From Silurus meridionalis (lineage: Eukaryota; Chordata; Actinopteri; Siluriformes; Siluridae): DNA of 64,000 bases. The position numbers and the translations under genes are program-made. A model generated the notes under the pieces. The model saw only the letters and a program-made list of their open reading frames with translations, was not told where the DNA came from and did not search any database. Positions 22,114 through 32,430 of the stretch are shown in pieces. The stretch covers positions 27,699,652-27,763,651 of the forward strand of contig NC_060886.1 in NCBI RefSeq assembly GCF_014805685.1, written 5' to 3'. Position 1 is the stretch's first letter. Each line of letters begins with the position of its first letter.

Positions 22114-23716
22114 TACAGCGGGGAAAATAAGTATTTGACACATCAGCATTTTTATCAGTAAGGGATTTCTAAGTGGGCTATTGACACAAAATTTCCACCG
22201 GATGTAGCCATCAAGCCAAATATTGAATTCATACAAAGAAAGCAGAACATTTAAGTATACAAGTTAAGTCATAACAAATAAAGTGAAATGACACAGGGAA
22301 TAAGTATTGAACACACTTTATTTAATACTTTAGAGAAAAGCCTTTGTTGGTGATTACAGCTTCTAGACGCCTCTTGTATGGGGAGACCAGTCGTCTGCAT
22401 TGCTCAGGAGTGATTCTGGCCCATTCTTCCACACAAATGGTCTTTAAATCTTGAAGGTTCCTTGGGCCTCTTTTATGAACTTTGACCTTCAGTTCTCTCC
22501 ATAGATTTTCTATGGGATTTAGGTCAGGTGATTGACTGGGCCATTCAAACAACTTGATTTTCTTTCTTTGAAACCACTTCATTGTTTCCTTGGCCTTGTG
22601 TTTGGGATTATTGTCTTGCTGAAATGTCCACCCTCTTTTCATTTTCAGCTTTCTGGTAGATGGCAGCAGATTTTTATCCAGAATGTCCTGGTACATTTCT
22701 CTATTCATCTTGCCTTCAATAATATGAAGTCTGCCGGTACCCCTCGCTGAAAAGCAGCCCCAAACATGATGCTTCCACCCCCAAACTTAACTGTTGGTAT
22801 GGTGTTCTTGGGGTGGTGGGCAGTGCCATTTCTTTTTCCAACATGGTGTGTAGAATGACTGCCAAAAAGTTTAATTTTGCTTTCATCTGACCATACTATA
22901 GTCTCCCAATAATCCACAGGCTTCTCCAAATGCTCTTTCCCAAACTTTAACCTCAACATGCTATTTGTTAAGCAATGGAGTCTTGCGTGGTGAGCATGCA
23001 TGGATTCCATGGCGGTTCAGTGCATTGCTTGTAGTTTTCTTTGAAACAACAGTACCTGCTGATGCAAGGTCTTTCTGAAGTTCTGCCCGAGTGGTTCTTG
23101 GCTCTTGGTGAACTCTCCTGATTATTCTTTGGACTCCTCGGACAGGGATCTTATGTGGAGCTCCTGATCGTGGCCGGTTTATGGTGAACTGATGCTCTTT
23201 TCATTTCGGATAATGGGCCCCACAGTGCTCACAGGAACATTCAGCATTCTGGAAATGCACCTACAACCATTTCCATCAAATTGCTTTTCACTGATAAGAT
23301 TACAAAGATCTTGAGCGAGTTCTTTACTTTCACCCATCATAAATCTTTCCTGTGTGCCTCCTGGGTAATGAGAAGCCTTTATAGGCTATCAATTAGGACT
23401 AAAGCAGCTAATATCAATTAGTACTGATAGGGGCAGGGTTTCTCTCTCAATACTGACAGATTTCAGGTGATCTCCTGGCTTTCTATGCCATTTTGCACCT
23501 TGTTATCTTTATGTGTTCAATACTTATTCCCTGTGTCATTTCACTTGATTTATTATGACTCAACTTGTATACTTAAATGTTCTGATTTCTTTGTATGAAT
23601 TCAAAAATTTGGCTTGATTGCTACATCTGGTGGAAATTTTGTGTCAATAGCCCACTTAGAAATCCCCTTACTGATAAAAAATGCTGATGTGTCAAATACT
23701 TATTTTCCCCGCTGTA
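22114..23716. mobile_element. Tc1/mariner element with ~205-bp TIRs, complete but inactive
   Basis: The ends CAGCGGGGAAAATAAG and CTTATTTTCCCCGCTG lie at 22116 and 23714 and are flanked by TA on both sides, the Tc1/mariner target duplication. The inverted repeats are about 205 bp, ending on the inside at TAAGTATTGAACAC and its complement near 23511. Each repeat holds two related transposase-site-like motifs (AATAAGTATTTGACAC outside, AATAAGTATTGAACAC inside), the IR/DR arrangement. One degenerate transposase lies inside on the minus strand. Confidence 0.93.
22322..23340 (-). pseudogene. Tc1-type transposase, frameshifted
   Basis: Starts MMGESKELAQDL at 23340 with the paired-like helix-turn-helix region. 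The frame stops near residue 57 and must be followed through at least two frameshifts. Then come WETIVWSDESKIKLFG (first catalytic Asp), [14 protein letters not shown] (second Asp) and [15 protein letters not shown] (catalytic Glu), i.e. a DD34E triad. A one-base loss near 22765 splits this half into 22705-23010 and 22322-22708. The C-terminus reaches [14 protein letters not shown], so length is about the usual 340 residues. Not functional as it stands. Confidence 0.9.
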
Positions 23717-23884
23717 ACTGACTGATATGAATTTGATACAGTAACACTAATATTGACTTTGTACTTACCTTTTCGTTTGGATAAGACAATGAGGGCCAAG
23801 AAAAACATTAAGAAGGTAAGATCTGCCACAAATTAACTTATGACAAGGCACTCTTTGAACTACGGTTATTTCTAATTGTGAAAG

Positions 23885-24020
23885 TGAAAAGGAAGTAAGG
23901 TCAGGAACATTGGAGGGGGGCTGTTCTATCATGGTGTGGATGCAAAGAAAAATTGTGTAGGGGTGATCCTGAAGGAAGAGTACAGAAAGAGTGTAGTGGA
24001 GGTAAAGAAAGTTTCTGGTA
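23885..24020 (+). mobile_element. RTE LINE endonuclease scrap
   Basis: The reading FYHGVDAKKNCVGVIL-like then EEYRKSVVEVKKVS matches the endonuclease region at 43005-43100 of the 42.6-44.2 kb copy. It is on the plus strand, while the RTE piece immediately to the right is on the minus strand, so an inversion or two separate insertions must be involved. Confidence 0.65.
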
Positions 24021-24357
24021 AATCATAAACACACACACCAAACCATCCTACAGACCACCATCCGATGCTGTCTAGCTACACTGTCCCCTGCCAACACCTT
24101 AGAGCAGGGGTGTCAAACTCAAATTAACAGTGGGCCAAAATTAAAAACTGGGACGAAGTCGCAGGCCAAACTAAAAAATTTGTCTGCAATTGTGCATGTT
24201 TTCCGTCTCTCCAGATGTGTAATGATGAACGTTTTCAAATGGAAACAAACTTTAGTTTTGCATAAACATTGAATCTGGAACAACCAAAGTTTAATATTAT
24301 AAGCACATGCGAAATTAAATTTGAAATAAAACACACATCAGTGGTATTTGTTTTTTA

Positions 24358-24360
<3 letters not shown>

Positions 24361-24421
<61 letters not shown>
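24361..24421. repeat. (CT)n microsatellite inside the hAT element
   Basis: About 30 uninterrupted CT units. Confidence 0.97.
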
Positions 24422-24425
<4 letters not shown>

Positions 24426-24539
24426 TTCGATTAAAAAAAGCAATCTTTCAACTATTAACAGTCCATGCCTTGGAGTAGAAATAGTGCATAAAGACAACAT
24501 TCATTCAAGCTCAGTAGCTACACTCTGATTTACTCTGAT

Positions 24540-24960
24540 GCACATTGGTTAAAACCAGATATCTGGCATCTCTTCTTAGATGCAAGTGTCTGGGTTTAGG
24601 CTCTGAGCTGAAGAAATCCTCAGGATTGAGTGAAGGTGTTCATCAGTGAGACTCCTGAGTGTTGTTTTGTTCATCTTCATTAAAGAGGACAGTTACACAC
24701 ACAGATATGTGCTGCTGAACACAGTGAGGATTTGAGCAGCTTGGGCATGGAGTTGGAGCAGTGTGTCGGGGAGGAAACATGGAAACTGTGCAGCACACAC
24801 AGAGTCGTACTTTGACTTGATCGTGTCTCTACACTGGAGTTCAATCAGCTCCATTTGGAGGTTGGTTGGTGCGCTTTCCAAGTCAACCACAAACAGTTTA
24901 CTGAGCAGTTCAAATCTGCATTTCTGGGCTTCAAAGGGTTTCAAATTCAGCGCTGAGTAC
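24540..24960 (-). pseudogene. hAT transposase C-terminal fragment
   Basis: The minus strand reads FVVDLESAPTNLQMELIELQ and ILTVFSSTYLCV, with an MNKTTLRSLLTDEHLHSIL-like segment downstream. These are hAT dimerisation-region motifs of the type also seen in host proteins derived from Charlie-like elements (GTF2IRD2-like, EPM2AIP1-like). The N-terminal zinc finger and most of the catalytic region are absent, so this would need a transposase supplied in trans. Confidence 0.7.
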
Positions 24961-25916
24961 GCAGAGTTTTTTTAGCGGTCTCGACTGACGCGCCCGGGCA
25001 CTAACAAAGCATTCTGGGATTTGTAGTATTAGCGGTGTATGCGCTAAATACTGGCGGGCCAGCTCTAATACAGATTTGGCCCGCGGGCCTGAGTTTGACA
25101 CCCCTGCCTTACAGTCTCCAATCTCCTTTAGGTTAATTGTGCAGTAAAAATCCCCCCTCAAGTTCACGTTCTCCTACATAGAACATAGTCCACCTGTGTG
25201 CTTCTTCCTCCACTCTTAGATGTCACTCTATGATCCTCCTTCTTCTTAAAATACGTATTCACCACTGCCATTTCCATCCTTTTAGCAAAATCTATCACCA
25301 TCTGACCTTCCACATTCCTCTCCTTAAGGCCATACCTACCCATCACCTTCTCATCACCTCTGTTCCCTTCACCTACATGCCCATTTAAATCTGCCCCAAT
25401 CACCAATCTTTCATTCCTAGGTTCACCTTCTACCACTTCATCTAACTCACTCCAGAATTTTTCTTTCTCCTCCATCTCACAACCCACTTGTGTCTACATT
25501 GAGCCCACTTTTTCCTATGAATATGGAATGAAATACAATGGAAAAAAAAGATGCAAAATGGTTTCATTTTCTTGACCACAAAATTCACAGCTATATGAAA
25601 TATTCATCTTAAATCTTTCCAAAACATGCTTTAAAACCAGGTGATGTCACTATACAATTTATGTCTTAAATACGTCATATGATACGGATTTTAATTATAG
25701 GATACCACGTGATGGATATACAGTAGAATGAATGAAGAGCACTGCAGCAATACATTTTGTCTTTTTACAAGATTTCATGAATTTTCGCGAGAATTACTGG
25801 AACGAGGGCGTGAGAATTACCTGTGATTTGTCGTTACCGCCTTACCAGTCCATTTCTATTTGTCGGATTTGAATTATTTTACACAACACAAGAAACTGCA
25901 AAAATATTTACATACA

Positions 25917-25919
<3 letters not shown>

Positions 25920-25958
<39 letters not shown>
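25920..25958. repeat. (CA)n microsatellite
   Basis: 19-20 CA units. The flanking 25.5-26.25 kb is AT-rich with no gene visible. Confidence 0.97.
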
Positions 25959-25960
<2 letters not shown>

Positions 25961-26269
25961 AGAAAGGAAGCTAGACCTCTATAGAAAGTTTGGTTTCAGT
26001 ATCTGTAATAAGTGATAAGTGGAGTTTCCGTAAATAATCATTTAAATATGAATGAATGGTCCGCAGTCTGTTCACGTAAAATGAAACAAGTAGCGATGCT
26101 CAGATGCTGAGGTTATTTTATTACAACCGACTGTTTACTGTACACCGATTAACCATTACATCAGTGTATTTGTTTATTTATATGTACAACCAGGCCTTCC
26201 GTAGTGTCCTACCTTGAATCAATCCACCTCTTAATACCATTATGACGCCTATATGAAACTGTATTAATA

Positions 26270-26535
26270 TGTATTAGTTGTATATGACGGCCACTAGAGG
26301 GCAGTGTAATGCTACCAATACAGTTAAGTTCTGACTGTCTGTAACACCGTCAGCAGTGAATAAACGGGGTTCCGAACGTGATACGGTGTGTAAGTCTCAT
26401 CAATACATGGTACCAGGATAAATGATGAACAATGACGAATTCCATCTGTTCGCCGGACGAATTAAAGTTGACGAATACAAATGAAAACTGGAAAGCTTTC
26501 AAGCAAAGTTTTGAACTTTATGCACTAGCCATTGG
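26270..26535 (+). mobile_element. LTR retrotransposon fragment: LTR end, primer site, gag start
   Basis: A probable LTR 3' part with AATAAA near 26360 ends ...AATACA at 26407. TGGTACCAGGATA follows at 26408, in the form of a primer-binding site. The next open frame reads SPDELKLTNTNENWKAFKQS and FELYALAIG, resembling the first residues of fish gypsy-type gag. It is cut by the Tc1 element at about 26535. Only this small piece remains, so the family call is tentative. Confidence 0.5.
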
Positions 26536-27361
26536 GTTGTCCTTGTCCTCTTTAGTCCCAGTTTTCCAAAAAGAACTTCAAACTTTAATTCGTCTGACCA
26601 CAGAACAGTTTTCCACTTTGTCACAGTCCATTTTAAATGAGCCCTGGCCCAGAGAAAACGCCTGCGCTTTTGGATCATGTTTAGATACGGCTTCTTTTTT
26701 GACCTATAGATTTTACTCGGCAACAAAGAATGGCCGACAAAGTTTTCTGGAAGTATTCCTGAGTCCATGTTGTGATTTTCATTACAGTAGCATTCCTGTA
26801 TGTGATGCAGTGCCGTCTAAGGGCCCGAAGATCACGGGCATCCAGTATGGTTTTCTGGCCTTGACCCTTACGCATAGAGATTGTTTCAGATTCTATGAAT
26901 CTTTGGATGATATCATGCACTGTAGATGATGATAACTTTAAACTCTTTGCAATTTTTCTCTGAGAAACTCCTTTCTGATTTTGCTCCACTATTTTTCACT
27001 GCAGCATTGGGGGAATTGGTGATCTTTTGCCCATCTTGACTTCTGAGAGACACTGCCACATTGAGAGGCTCTTTTTATACCCAACCATGTTGCCAATTGA
27101 CCTAATAAGTTGAAAATTGGTCCTCCAGCTGTTCCTTATATGTACATTTAATTTTTCTGGCCTCTTATTGCTACATGTCCCAACTTTATTGGAATGTGTA
27201 GCTCTCATGAAATCCAAAATGAGCCAATATTTGGCATGACATTTCAAAATGTCATCATTTGATATGTTATCTATATTTGATTGTGACTAAAATATAAGTT
27301 TATGAGATTTTTTTATTTACAATTTGTACAGTGTCCCACATTTTTTGGAATCGGGTTTGTA
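26535..27361 (-). mobile_element. Tc1/mariner element, truncated (one TIR, N-terminal transposase half)
   Basis: The right end TTTTTTGGAATCGGGTTTGTA closes at TA (27360-27361). Minus-strand frames give a helix-turn-helix region (GVSQRKIAKSLKLSSSTVHD, then GRK-type region replaced by GQGQKTILDARDLRAL) and KWKTVLWSDELKFEVLFG with the first catalytic Asp. The remainder of the catalytic domain and the left TIR are missing. The frames overlap through a frameshift near 26700. Confidence 0.85.
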
Positions 27362-27860
27362 AATAAGGAATGGAAAAATAACGTGTAGTCCCTACAAAGT
27401 ATGGGAACGTGAGAATCAGTTTGACTCGTAATCAGTCATTTGTAGTCAGTATTAAACAAACATATCCAAAACAGTTGGAAAATATTCACCCTCTTGGCTC
27501 CCCCATGCGTTTCCTTTTTTACAGTGTCATTATAATGTTTATAATGAAACAAAATCTTCCAAATATTCAAGAGAAAAACTTTCCAGTATGATTGAATACA
27601 GACCTACAATAAGCATCTGATAATTTGTTGAAGAAACATATTTTTTATTCACAGGAAAAGTACTCACTGGTAACAATAGTCTCCACTGTAATTAAGGATA
27701 TGTGATTGCACATAATGGTTACCAAAGTGATTTTCAGTATATAATTTTCTTTGTCCTCATTTTTATTTTGTAGTAATGATTAGCCAGAGTGTAAGCAGTA
27801 CACTAGCTTAAACACATGCTGAGTCACTCTGCTAAGAATCTGGAATGAGAGAAGATTGCC
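27362..27860. other. Upstream region of the methyltransferase gene
   Basis: AT-rich and without recognisable repeats. TTTTATTTTGTAG at about 27762-27774 could be a 3' splice site for an upstream non-coding exon, placing a 5' UTR at about 27775-27860. I could not identify a core promoter. Confidence 0.35.
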
Positions 27861-30800
27861 ATGGCTCACAGACTTTTTGAGGAGAAACACCATGCTTCAA
27901 TTTACCAGAAGTATCGCATAATTCCACCTGATACGGTTTTGCAGCTTATTCTGGAGTACCTGAACAAAAAGGTAGGATAGATTATGCATTCTTGTGTCTT
28001 TAATGTCTATACTACTAACCATGGGTTTAAATGATAGCTCTAGACCATATGTATGAATTTGGGCTCCTTCCTACACCATCACACCTTACATAACTTAGCT
28101 TTGATGATACATGTTGCTAAAAGTAGGTAATGCAGATCATTATAATAATATTTACAAATATTTTCGATAGGTTATAAGAAGGTAATGCTCTAACTTTTTA
28201 CAAACATTCCTGCAATGTTGAGCAAACATGGTGTAATAGACACTGAAGTAATTATCATCTTCTAGTAAAGACATCACCTTTTAGTCATATAATATTTATT
28301 GCTTTTGACACAGCTCGTATGCATGTAATGATACCCACAAATCTCAACAATGGCTGAAATGGCACAAAGGCAGAAGTTAATTCAAATGTATTCACTTCTA
28401 TGCCTATAAAAACTATGTAGAAAAGTATAGCACAAGAAAATGACAAAGTTTAATAAGCTAAACTGGGTTAGGGTTGTGAGCTGATTACTTAAGATTAATT
28501 AATGATTTCCAAGGATGGTTAGCTGTGGCCTTAAAGAGGCATGTCCATAAAAATAGGCTTTTTGCTTTAGACTTTGTCAAGAATTGTTCATGACAAGCAC
28601 TGAAAAATAAATAACTACAGTGTGTTTAATGTCTTACTGCTAAACATGGAATGGGTAATGAAACTGAATCTACTTCATACATGTTTCCATCTCTATTTGT
28701 TATTTACTTATTGTGGCTTAAGATTCCAAACTCAAATCCCAGCACCATCAGCATGCTAAAGAGCCACACCATAACATAGCAAGGCATGTGACTTTCACCT
28801 TCTAAGCCGAGTTGTATTTCATGTTAGATTTATTTATTTGTTGTGGTTTGTTTGGTAGAAAGGACCTCCTCATGAACTTGCTGTGGACCTGGGCTGCGGG
28901 ACGGGACAGAACACTCGTCTACTGGCCCCTCACTTCCAGAAAGTGGTGGGCATTGATGTCAGTGAATGCCAGTTGGAGCAAGCCAGGGCAGTGCCAGGTT
29001 TTGCTAATGTCACCTACAGGTCTGCTATAAAGCCTTTTCTGCTGCCTCTTCTTAGGTTTATGTTGAGAATTTATTGTGGAAGGACAATGAAACCAAGCAA
29101 GTAGATTAAGAAATAGAGAGTGAAATAAAGAAGGTAATGTTACTGTGCTTAACACAGGTCCGGTCCAGCTGAGGATCTGCCCTTTCCCGATGGCTCTGTG
29201 GATTTACTGACTGCAGCATCTGCAGCTCACTGGTTTGATGCTGAGCGTTTCCTGAAGGAGGCAGCACGTGTGTTGAAGCCTCATGGTTGTATTGCTCTTC
29301 TGGGCTACTCTGATGAGTTCAGTCTGTATTATGGCTCCTGTGGTGACAAACTGACCAACATCTATTCAGAGGTGAGATTGAAAGGACACTGCTTGCCTGT
29401 ACACCTTTTGGGACCTTAAGTCGTTGCTATAATATGAAGGCCAATTCTAGTTTGGTTATAGAAGCAAAGCCTTGCTCATGAGTCATGGAGTTTTAAGGTA
29501 ATCAGGGTGAGAATAATATATGCAATATGTAGTAAAAAAGTATGTGCTCCTTCCACACTGTTGCCATAAAGTTGAAATCACACAGATGTCTAGATTGTAT
29601 TTGGATGCTATAGAGTATTATAATGAATCTATTCCAGTATATGGTGCAAAAAGAGATCCATTAAGAAACGGTTTACCAAGATTAAAGTGGAAGAACACCT
29701 TTGGGATGAACTGGTACACTAAGTGTGCGCCAGGCTCTTGTAGCAGAGGGTCCAGGGTCACAAAATTATAGCTGGAAGCCTTTCCATAAGAGTGGAATTC
29801 CTTTTAAAAAAAGAGTGACTAAATCTGGACAATCAGATGTGGGTGTTATAGTCAGATGTCTACACAACCAATTTCCTTTATTTCTTGAAATTGACATAGA
29901 TCTCATTCGAAGGTAAATGATAAATAAAAGTGACATTGGGTTAATGAATTTGCCACTCATTAATGAATTATAGAAATGCATTAATACACTTCATCTGATC
30001 ATCTGTTTGTCTTTCTTTAGGTGACCAAGGTTATCAAACCTTATGCTAGTCCTCCGGTGGCAATAGCCAACAGTAGACTTCAGGATTTGTTTGAGGCTAT
30101 ACCGTTCCCTGACAAAGAGAGGTACGTGCCAAAAATAAAACCTTTGTTCCACACTGCACAAAATGAAAATAAATAAATAAATAACACAGGTTGGTCATTA
30201 AGGGCAGGATGGAGCAAGGCTGGAATTGTACAATTAAAAATACAATTTATTATTAATATTATTATTTTTATTATTATTATTCAGAATTACACCCCCAATT
30301 CCAAAAAAGTTGGGACAAAATGTATATAAAACATACACCATAAACCAGGCATACAGTATTTCGCATTTCAGCAACCATTTCAGTATTTCTTCTCAAGGGA
30401 CAATACTATAGAAATGAAACGTGGATATATTTAAGAGTACTCAATGTGCAGCTTGTATAGCAGTACAAATGTACTTTTCTTTAAAAATAACTCAACATAC
30501 ACCCATTATTGTCGAAATAACTGGCAACCAGTGATAACAGCTGTACGTCATGTAACCATGCAAAACCACGTCATATATAATGATGTTCAACATGGCAACT
30601 TATGGAAAAGAACCCTTTGAGGATTCGAGAATTGTTGCTCTCCACAAAGATAATGGTTCATAATGGTATAATGTCATAATGTTAGGCCTGAGCAGTGTGG
30701 AATATGTATAAAAACAGAATGCAATTATTTGCAAATCCGTGTATATAAAAATCTATGTTATACACAAAAGAACATATAAAACACATTCAATGTTTCAACT

Positions 30801-32413
30801 ATACCATGTACAATTGTACCATTGTAAGGGTAAAATAAGGTAATTAGGAAGATAATTTTGCAACTAATTAATTGGCAACAGATCAGTAACCTGATTGGGT
30901 ATAAAAAGTATATTAGAGAGGCAGAATCTCTCAGTATAGTAAATATGGGCAGAGGTTCACCAATCTGCAAAAAAAGCTGTGACTAAAAATTGAGTAATCA
31001 TCTTAAGCAGCGGTCCCCAACCTTTTTTTGCGCCTCGGACCGGCTAATTGGAAGGCTGTTCCTTAACTAGAGATAGAGAGAGAGCGAGAGAGAGAGAGAG
31101 AGAATGAGAGAGAATGATCTGCCCCCTGCTGTAGTCTTTAATATTTTCTTTACCAACAAATGGCCTGTTGTACACAATGAGACGGAAAGACCATACAGAG
31201 ACGCTACTTAATCAGAAAATGTTTACCTCTAGCTGCATTTGGTCATAGTAAAAGTACTTTTGTCTAATCAGAGTTGAGAACACAATATCATCAAAAGATT
31301 TAGAGAATCTGGAGAAATCTCACATCTGCACATAGAACAAGAGCAAAACTCAATATCTGATTCCTGTGATCTTCTCAGGCAGCACAGCATATTAAAATCA
31401 GGCACGCTTTTTTAATGGAAATCACTGCATGGGCTCAGAACACCTCCTGAAATCACTGTCTGTAAAGCACACTTCACTTTGACCTCCACAATTGTAGGTT
31501 GAGGTCATCATTTGACTGAGACAAAGTGAAAAACTGTACTGTGGTAAGACTAGAATAGAATTTTTGAATTCTTTTTGGAAATCATAGAAGTCGTGGCCCT
31601 GTCCCATTTTTTTTTTAACTATTGCAGCCATCAAATTCAAAAATACCAATTTTTATCTACTTAAAATCACATTTTCTTAAATGCAAAGTTCAGGTTCTTA
31701 AACCCATAGACTCATAACTAATGATTGTTAGGTAACCATTTCAACTTCTGTTTTTAACTTGCGTCTTCTTTGTGAAGGGTTACAAATATTTCACTGAAGA
31801 TGGAGATGACGGTTGCGGGTCTAGTCGGCTTTGTGGAGTCTTTCTCTTTTTGTCAGGCCTACTTAAAGGAAGATCCCCAAGCTGCAACTGCTCTTTTAGA
31901 GTCAATGATGAGACGGTAATCAGTTTACTAATACTTCAATGTATATTTTCTATGTATTCAAGGAATTTCTTTTTCTAGGGTGTAAAGTTCATGCAAGAAA
32001 TGCAACTATACACTGATGGATAGTATTGTGTTGCTCTTAATTTATTACATAAAAATTTTAATTATTTGGCAAATTAATATACAGTATTATAAGAAGAATA
32101 ATCTCGGGATGTGTTTTATTTTAGGGTGGCATCACCATCAGAGCATTATTGTTAATGTTCATTATTTATGATCCGTAACAGCATGCCCTGGTGTGTTTTA
32201 TTCCTTCAATATCATGTCATGTGTGTGTGGTGTTTTACAGGAAATCAGCTCTCTTACTAAAAAGACATTTATGTTTGCATTGTTTTTATATCTACAAATT
32301 TAAACACATTGATGTGTTTCAGTCTTCAAGATGAAATGGGCGTCTCATCACCTGACACTCATCTTGAGTTCAAAACAGACTTCTACTGTGTGCTGGCATG
32401 TAAACCGCAATGA
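27861..32413 (+). CDS. SAM-dependent methyltransferase (TMT1 / Methyltransf_11 type), six exons
   Basis: Exons: 27861-27971, 28859-29019, 29158-29371, 30021-30121, 31778-31915, 32323-32413. All introns are GT-AG and the phases agree. The 816-nt coding sequence encodes 271 residues, the usual size for this family. The start MAHRLFEEKHHASIYQKYR matches the family N-terminus and lies in GCCATGG context. Residues 46-56 (VDLGCGTGQNT) form SAM-binding motif I. D70 in VGIDVSE is the acidic residue that contacts the ribose. DLPFPDGSVDLLTAAS and AAHWFD (about residues 97-118) are the post-motifs typical of relatives of yeast trans-aconitate methyltransferase. The C-terminus FKTDFYCVLACKP is also family-typical. 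It probably acts in the cytosol on a small molecule; the substrate cannot be told from sequence. Introns 1 and 4 are the longest, and intron 4 contains transposon debris. A Tc1 element follows the stop by 19 bp. Confidence 0.88.
30285..31000 (+). mobile_element. Tc1/mariner relics within intron 4
   Basis: CCAATTCCAAAAAAGTTGGG at 30296 is a TIR of the same family as the element ending at 27361. 30830-30990 (TTGGCAACAGATCAG, GAGGCAGAATCTCTCAG, ATATGGGCAGAGG) is the reverse of the region at 27000-27130. Between them, 30590-30670 reads MATYGKEPFEDSRIVALHKD, the N-terminus of a different Tc1-like transposase. This is a nest of two decayed families. Confidence 0.7.
31011..31170. mobile_element. hAT terminal stub and LINE scrap with (GA)n run, intron 4
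   Basis: CAGCGGTCCCCAACCTTTTT at 31009 resembles a common hAT terminus, followed by CTCGGACCGG. It passes directly into CTAATTGGAAGGCTGTTC, a block also present at 50864 in the CR1/L2/Rex-like LINE. A GA-rich run at 31071-31102 interrupts it. No ORF. Confidence 0.5.
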
Positions 32414-32430
32414 AGAGAACCGTGCTGATA

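Larger units (their letters stand above)
24105..25106. mobile_element. Non-autonomous hAT element (1002 bp) with 8-bp target duplication
   Basis: Terminal inverted repeats CAGGGGTGTCAAACTCA and TGAGTTTGACACCCCTG are exact. The flanks CCTTAGAG (24097-24104) and CCTTACAG (25107-25114) form an 8-bp hAT-type target duplication with one mismatch. The RTE sequence is continuous across the site when the element is removed. The interior keeps only the C-terminal part of a transposase and a (CT)n run at 24361-24421. Confidence 0.92.
24030..25495 (-). mobile_element. RTE LINE endonuclease fragment, split by a hAT insertion
   Basis: From the right, the minus strand gives EKEKFWSELDEVVEG, RLVIGADLNGHVGEGNRG, QMVIDFAKRMEMAVVNTYF and SGGRSTQVDYVLCRR. 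These are blocks of the AP-type endonuclease that nicks target DNA for LINE insertion. The text then resumes left of the hAT element, at 24030-24104, with the segment following in other copies. Both ends are truncated. Confidence 0.85.

Noticed and set aside
26432..26929. 165-codon plus-strand ORF starting MTNSICSPDELKL
   Set aside because: Only the first ~35 residues are gag-like; the rest is the antisense of a Tc1 transposase joined by chance.
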